A stretch of DNA of 64,000 bases from Corbicula japonica (lineage: Eukaryota; Mollusca; Bivalvia; Venerida; Cyrenidae). A model generated the notes under the pieces. It saw only the letters and a list, made by a program, of their open reading frames with translations, was not told the DNA's origin and did not search any database. Shown here in pieces: positions 57,673-64,000 of the stretch. Both the position numbers and the translations under genes were made by a program. The stretch lies in assembly GCA_038501625.1 (NCBI GenBank), contig JAZAYU010000019.1, forward strand, positions 4,525,824 to 4,589,823. Direction: 5' to 3'. The stretch's first letter is position 1. Each line of letters opens with the position of its first letter.

Positions 57673-57863
57673 TCAATTTGTAAAGATATTAAGAATTGCT
57701 GTTTTTAGTTAGTAATATTTACTGCTGTTTTTTTATTTACGTGTAGATCATAGTCATTTACCAGTTTATTGAAGTAAGTTTTTATATCCTTAGTGCTTAT
57801 TAAAATTTGTAACTAAAATCATCTTTGTTTTTATCGTTTCTTCCGGTCTGCTAAAAAACGGAA

Positions 57864-59571
57864 ATGAGTGATCCAAGATACATGTTGAATATGAGTGATC
57901 CAAGATACATGTTGAATATGAGTGATCCAAGATACATGTTGAATATGAATGATTCATGATACATGTTGAATATGAGTGATCCGAGATACATGTTGAATAT
58001 GAGTAATCCAAGATACATGTTGAATATGAGTGATCCAAGATACATGTTGAATATGAGCGAGCCAAAATACATGTTGAATATGAGTGATCCAAGATACATG
58101 TTGAATTTGAGTGATCCGAGATACATGTTGAATATGAGTGAGCCAAGATACATGTTGAATATGAGTGATCCAAGATACATGTAGAATATTAGTGATCCGA
58201 GATACATGTTGAATATGAGCGATCCAAGATACATGTTGAATATGAGTGATTCAAGATACATGTTGAATATGAATGATCCGAGATACATGTTGAATATGAG
58301 TGATCCAAGATACATGTTGAATATGAGTGATCCAAGATACATGTTGAATATGAGTGATCCAAGATACATGTAGAATATGAGTGATACAAGATACATGTTG
58401 AATATGAGTGGTCCAAGATCCAAGATACATGTTGAATATGCGTTAGTGATCCAAGATACATGTTGAATATGAGTGATCCAAGAAACATATTGAATATGAG
58501 TGATCCAAGATACATGTTGAATATGAGTGATACAAGATACATGTTGAATATGAGTGATCCAAGATCCAAGATGCTTGTTGAATATGAGTGATCCAAGATA
58601 CATGTTGAATATGAGTGATTCAAGATTCATGTTGAATATGAGTGATCCAAGATACATGTTGAATATGAGTGATCCAAGATACATGTTGAATATGAGTGAT
58701 CCAAGATACATGTTGAATATGAGTGATTCAAGATACATGTTGAATATGAGTGATCCAAGATACATGTTAAATATGAGTGATCCGAGATACATGTTGAGTA
58801 TGAGCGATCCAAGATACATGTTGAATATGAGTGATTCAAGATACATGTTGAATAAGAGTGATCCGAGATACATGTTGAATATGAGTGATCCAAGATACAT
58901 GTTGAATATGAGTGACCCAATATACATGTTGAATATGAGTGATCCAAGATACATGTTGAATATGATTGATACAAGATACATGTTGAATATGAGTGATCCA
59001 AGATCCAAGATACATGTTGAATATGCGTGATCCAAGATACATATTGAATATGAGTGATCCAAGATACATGTTGAATATGAGTGATCCAAGATACATGTTG
59101 AATATGAGTGATCCAAGATACATGTTGAATATGAGTGATCCAATATACATGTTGAATATGAGTGAGCCAAGATACATGTTGAATATGAGTGAGCCAAGAT
59201 CCAAGATGCATGTTGAATATGAGTGATCCAAGATCCAAGATGCATGTTGAATATGCGTGATCCAAGATACATGTTGAATATGAGTGATTCAAGATACATG
59301 TTGAATATGAGTGATCCAAGATACATATTGAATATGAGTGATCCAAGATACATGTTGAATATGAGTGATCCAAGATACATGTTGAACATGAGTGATTCAA
59401 GATACATGTTGAATATGATTGATACAAGATACGTGTTGAATATGAGTGATCCAATATACATGTTGAATATGAGTGATCCAAGATACGTGTTGAATATGAG
59501 TGATCCAAGATACATGTTGAATATGAGTGATCCAAGATACATGTTGAATATGAGTGATCCAAGATACATGC
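57864..59571. repeat. 27-bp minisatellite, about 63 units
   Basis: The consensus splits as atgttgaatatgagtgatcc and aagatac. Occasional units carry a 7-bp insertion (gatccaa duplicated) or a short deletion. Because 27 is divisible by three and the unit lacks stops in most frames, long open stretches appear on both strands (MLNMSDPRY on plus). There is no exon evidence. It lies 2.5 kb past the SLC23 stop. Confidence 0.95.
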
Positions 59572-59639
59572 CTAACACACCATTATCAGTACTAAGCGGT
59601 TATTTCGTTTCAACATTTCAACAGGTTCCCTTAGTAAGT

Positions 59640-61699
59640 ATAATGCATTTGTGACAAGTCTAAAGAATCCGCCATAATTTTGTTAAATCATTTTTATACA
59701 TTTTTTAATATTTTGATCGCGTAACATGACACTCTGACCGGCAATATTCCTCACACACCCTGTCGAAAAAAAACAAACAAACTACATGTATATTCCAGAG
59801 AAATAATATTTTCTTTATTCGTTTGGTATGGACGTTTGTATTTGTTTGTCAGGGGCGTATATAGCCATCTATCCATGTGGATTTATAATTCGTTAGTTTA
59901 GTCATTAAGGATAAAAAAGCATGTATTTTCTGATATGCCTAATAAACTTAAAATTCCCTTTTGAAAATTCATTATTAATTTTTGGGGTACAGGTCATGCA
60001 CCCTTCTCATCCCTTCGGAAAATTTTGATAAAATAATGGTGCTTTTGGTTGATTCTAGGCCTTCTGACGTGAAACGTGCGCATTCAGCAGAGTTTTTGCG
60101 TTCAGGCAGCTACAATAAAAAAATCAAATGACTGACTTTTTTTTAAAATCTCCAACGTTGTAATGCCACGGAAGCTTTGTGCCGGTGACCGACATTCCAA
60201 GATTTAAAAGATAACGTTTTTCTTGGATTACTTTAAATAGCAATATCGCATAAGCATTAATTCATTACTTTAAAAATCAAGTAATCATTGAATATAAGCT
60301 ACATGTACATACGAAATTATTGCAACAATTGCCAATCAATTTCTACTGAATTGCATTAATTTCTACATTGTATGTCTGATTAACTCACGTATCTGTTTTG
60401 TACATGTGTCTTTTAACTTGTGAACAATTTCACATAAGGCAATAGAAAATTATTTCCAAGATTTTCATTCCCGCCCGCTCCTCGAAAATCACTCCGCCCG
60501 AATTTTTTTATTTTGAAAAAAAATGCGTAGACACCAAAACTTATTATGAGTACGAATCGGTAGACTACGAAAACGCAACTTATGAAACATTTAAGTGCGA
60601 GTCGGCAATTCATAGTCGGCTAGACGCTTATTTATCTTCGCACTACCTAGCGTCGTTAGAAACTGTGAGAATGATTAATAAAAAAAAAAATAAACCCGTA
60701 CACCTACCCCTTTTCCCCCCAAAATTTGGATGAGAATCTAGGAATTAATTTTCTATTGCCTAAACCTTACAGCTTAGGGGGATGATAAAGTCTATATCTC
60801 CGCCTGTTGCCGCTGGCATTAGAACAACTATCGGTTAAATGACAATGAAATCTGTAACATACCTGGGATGCTGCTGCGGCAGCTGGTCGCTTATATCTAC
60901 AACTAATTTATAATAATTGTTTAGTTCTTCCAATTATCTAGGATTACCAATTCATTGTTATAGTGACGTTTCTCAAACATTACCATAAACGAACGATATC
61001 TTAATTGAATAGTGCATAAATGTAATTTTAAGGACTCTTTTGGATACACAGTATATGCTCTTTTAATAAATGTGTTGGTCATTGAAATTATGCTTTGGAC
61101 GATACACCAAATCTAATTAAATTACAATGGTGGAGCACTTGTGTTATACATAATCATAAAATAAAAGCCGGTAATTAGCAAGCTGTTCAGGTGCTCGGGG
61201 AAACGTTCTCTCGAAACATGTGCACAAATATGGAAATCTGGTTGTCACCTTCGGTTCATATAGCGAGAAGGAGAAATATACCACTGAAGTATTAACAAAA
61301 TGTTTGATAATAAAATACTAACTATACATTTTAAAATTATTGTTATATGGGGTTCAAATGTGAATGACAAATATTTGTGTTATTTATATTTCAAAGGAGA
61401 TTTCATTGTATTTTGTTTAACAGCATCACACACGTGACTCGGAAATAAAGTAGAAATAAAAAAGAATAAATGAAAACGAAGGCATTGTCTCTGTTGTGAC
61501 CATTGTAACGGGTAATATAATGAAGTCTACCCTTTACAATGATCACAAATTGACCAGGTCTGTTACGGCATAGAGAATTTACCGTTGCCAGGAAGAGACT
61601 TTCAGGAAAAGTTTTTATTAATGGATGTTGAAAGGGACTCAAAATTCGTCAATTTCTGCTGGAGAGTGTGGATGTAAATTTTCCGTCTATCGACGAGAT
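59640..61699. other. Gene-free stretch
   Basis: AT-rich intergenic sequence. I find no exon pairs, RNA gene or strong repeat here apart from short homopolymers. Confidence 0.5.
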
Positions 61700-62350
61700 G
61701 CAACGGGTACCAGTAGATTTTTCTGTCTAAAACAATGCTGATGGTTCCAGGATCCTGTTTCTACTTAAGAAGTGATGGCCCGGTCTGTTTTCAGAAGTAT
61801 GCTAAAAGGTCTGTATTTCGTTATTACCAGGAGTTTGTTCTTTTCTGAGACGTTTAACCTAGCCTATCAGGAGCAATTGCTTTCAAAGACGTACTGTCGG
61901 GGAAATCAGCGGGTACCAGGATCAAATTCCGGTCTAATTCTGATGCAGCGGGTACCAGGATCGTGCTTCGTTCTAATTAGTGACACAGTGGGTACCAGGC
62001 ACATTTTCCGTTTTAATAATTCACGCAGCGGGTACTAGGAATATTTTCCGTTCTTTTAAGTGGCGAAACGGGTACCAGGATCAACCTCCGTTCGAATAAG
62101 AGAAGCAGCGGGTAGCAGAATCAACTTCCCTTCGAATAAGTGACGCAACGGGTACCAGGATCAACTTCCGGTCGAAAAAGAGACGCAGCGGGTACCAGGA
62201 TCAACTTCCGTTCGAATAAGAGACGCAACGGGTACTAGGATCAACCTTCGTTTGAATAAGAGACGCAGCGGGTACCAGAAACATGTTCAGGAACAGGGTA
62301 CCAAGAGCATGTTCCGTTCTAAGTAGTGATGCCGCGGGTACCATGTCCAA
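61700..62350. repeat. 40-bp minisatellite with GGTACC in each unit
   Basis: The unit is gcagcgggtaccaggatcaa then cttccgttcgaataagagac. The array is clear from 61900 to 62345, with diverged units back to 61700 (about 12-15 in all). Confidence 0.9.
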
Positions 62351-62649
62351 CTACCCGTGGTCACATTACTTTATGCGGCATTCTCTGTCTCAAGCAGTTC
62401 CAAACGCATGTAAATCATTGTTAATTATCCATGCACATTGTATGTCAACCGTAGAGAATATTTTCACGGCTTCGCTTTTTGCGCAAAAGGTATCTTAATT
62501 TTTTATTTTGTTTTACAATTCCTTAATATTGCCCCACTAAAATATAAATTTTATACTTACTGTCAAAAGCTGTCTTCGCTGAATTTTTCGACATTTAAGT
62601 TGTAACCGTATTTGGAAAGAACTTATGTTTATGGATTATTTTCTGACTT

Positions 62650-62805
62650 TATGTAACTTTGTTTCATATTTTCACTACATAATCTTATTTTAACCGTGAA
62701 ATGCACTGTAATTAATGTCGTCTGCTCAATTTATGACTTTATTACGCACAGAGAATGACGTCGATTTCTTGGGAAAACCCTTATCTCTGATGCGCCACAA
62801 AATAT
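62650..62805 (-). mobile_element. Family E MITE fragment, inverted
   Basis: ttttaaccgtgaaatgcact, gtcgtctgctcaatttatga and tcttgggaaaacc are the reverse complement of the family's left half. Confidence 0.6.
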
Positions 62806-63339
62806 ATAATAATGGTGATTAAAGCCATCTCAGAACTTTAGCCTGTGATAAGTCATTTTGGAGTCAGTGCTTATTTTCAACCAAGCAGATACTTGATATC
62901 GTAGTCTGTGCTTCATTGTGCTTTAACCAATCGACAGCTTTATGCTAGAGGCTTAATATAAATCATTTAACCTTTGGACATTAGAGCGTGTTACTTTCCT
63001 GCATACTCTTAATCATTCAGACGCTCTGATTTCACAAAGGCGATCGTCACTGTTCTATATAACCTAGAGTATTTCCTGACATTTTCTTGGATTTGTATAG
63101 ACTGGCTCCCGTCCCTACTCTCTGTTATAAATTCTCATGTCACCTATACAATAATCGTCAATACCTCCATGAACAGCAAATCCTGCAGGTATCTTACTGA
63201 TACGCATTTTACTTCCCTTATCTCCCAGAACATAGATAGTTCAGCATATCAGTAAAAAAGGCAAATGAGATGAATAAAAAAAGGAGATTATAAAAATTGC
63301 AGTGTGTTTTTCAATAAACCATCTAGCTTGTGTCAGGCT

Positions 63340-64000
63340 AGGATTTGTAAGGAGACTTCGTTTTCTGAACGTAATTTTTCGTCACATGCTTTCATAATAA
63401 AGATGGTGATAGAAAAGATGATGATGATGATGATGATGATGATGATCGGGTGCTCTTTAATTTTAAAACTTGACCGACCAATACGTGTGTACCGGTATAT
63501 AGTTCTAATGATGGCAAGGGCCATTGTTGCCAACGAAACTGTAAGGGGAAATAACCGCTGCGAGGTATTTACCAAAGTCTAACGAATTGTGGTCTCCCTT
63601 TGATCCTAAGATTCGCTTCAAATTAGAATCAGTGTAGGGTTGACAAAACGTATAAAAAATATGTTCTGCTATCTTTTTGCGATATCTCCAAAAAACACTT
63701 TAAAATATATCTTATTTTAAATATTGTTTTCCTTTTTCGAGACCCTTTTGAGCGACTAATTTTTTCTCTGACCGTCCTTTGAAGCTTAGTGTATTAAAGT
63801 TTGTTGGTGTATATGCTTCATGTGGTGCTGAAAAGATTTAACTATGTTCACTTAGTACATGTTCAAACTTTTTTCTTGACATTTTCTTGGATTTGTAAGG
63901 GGACTTCGTTTTCTGAACGTAATTTTACTTCGCACGCTTTTATAATAATGATGGTGATAGTCATGATGATGTTGATGTTGTTGTTGATGATGATGACGAT
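63340..64000. repeat. Direct duplication, ~550 bp apart, with GAT microsatellites
   Basis: aggatttgtaaggagacttc, gttttctgaacgtaattttt (63340) recurs as ggatttgtaaggggacttcg, ttttctgaacgtaatttta (63890). Both lead into atgatggtgatag and (gat)n; the second runs off the window. A fragment tgacattttcttggatttgt also lies at 63077. Confidence 0.85.

Noticed and set aside
57851..59578. 575-residue open frame on the minus strand
   Set aside because: It is produced by the 27-bp minisatellite, which is open in several frames; no splice sites, start context or homology.

Overview
The window is animal nuclear DNA. Genes are split by GT-AG introns, non-coding DNA is AT-rich, and short inverted-repeat transposons, tRNA-derived repeats and minisatellites are abundant. 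I infer a bivalve (or close) mollusc from the repeat style and from the gene set; this cannot be proven from sequence alone. No bacterial operon, CRISPR array or rRNA gene was seen.

Layout. 1-6.0 kb: repeats only, including a complete hAT-like non-autonomous transposon with an 8-bp target duplication (4735-5989) and a relic of an endonuclease/exonuclease/phosphatase-type domain. 6.6-11.8 kb (+): EXOSC1/CSL4, an exosome cap subunit, in six recognised exons; its short first exon was not found. Its last exon is preceded by a 52-bp tandem copy of its own splice acceptor. 17.7-28.7 kb (-): a six-exon coiled-coil gene resembling human C6orf163. 7-26 kb is packed with about 27 copies of one TTAA-flanked (piggyBac-like) foldback element. 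31.3-55.3 kb (+): a complete 13-exon SLC23 (nucleobase-ascorbate transporter) gene predicting about 631 residues.

The large SLC23 intron 11 (44.1-54.0 kb) is the most unusual part. It holds an intronless-coding rhodopsin-class GPCR on the opposite strand with its own TATA box and 5'UTR intron. It also holds a 3.1-kb element built of about 19 units of a ~147-bp satellite, and an array of about 28 63-bp units that each copy the splice acceptor and 5' part of exon 12. The repeat is a multiple of three and stays in frame with exon 12. SLC23 intron 6 carries a hammerhead-ribozyme-like motif in the sense orientation. 55.3-64 kb: no convincing gene, but a 1.7-kb minisatellite of 27-bp units, a 40-bp minisatellite, and foldbacks.

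EXOSC1 (RNA decay), the C6orf163-like gene (unknown role), SLC23 (membrane uptake) and the GPCR (signalling) show no evident shared pathway; their proximity looks incidental apart from the nesting.
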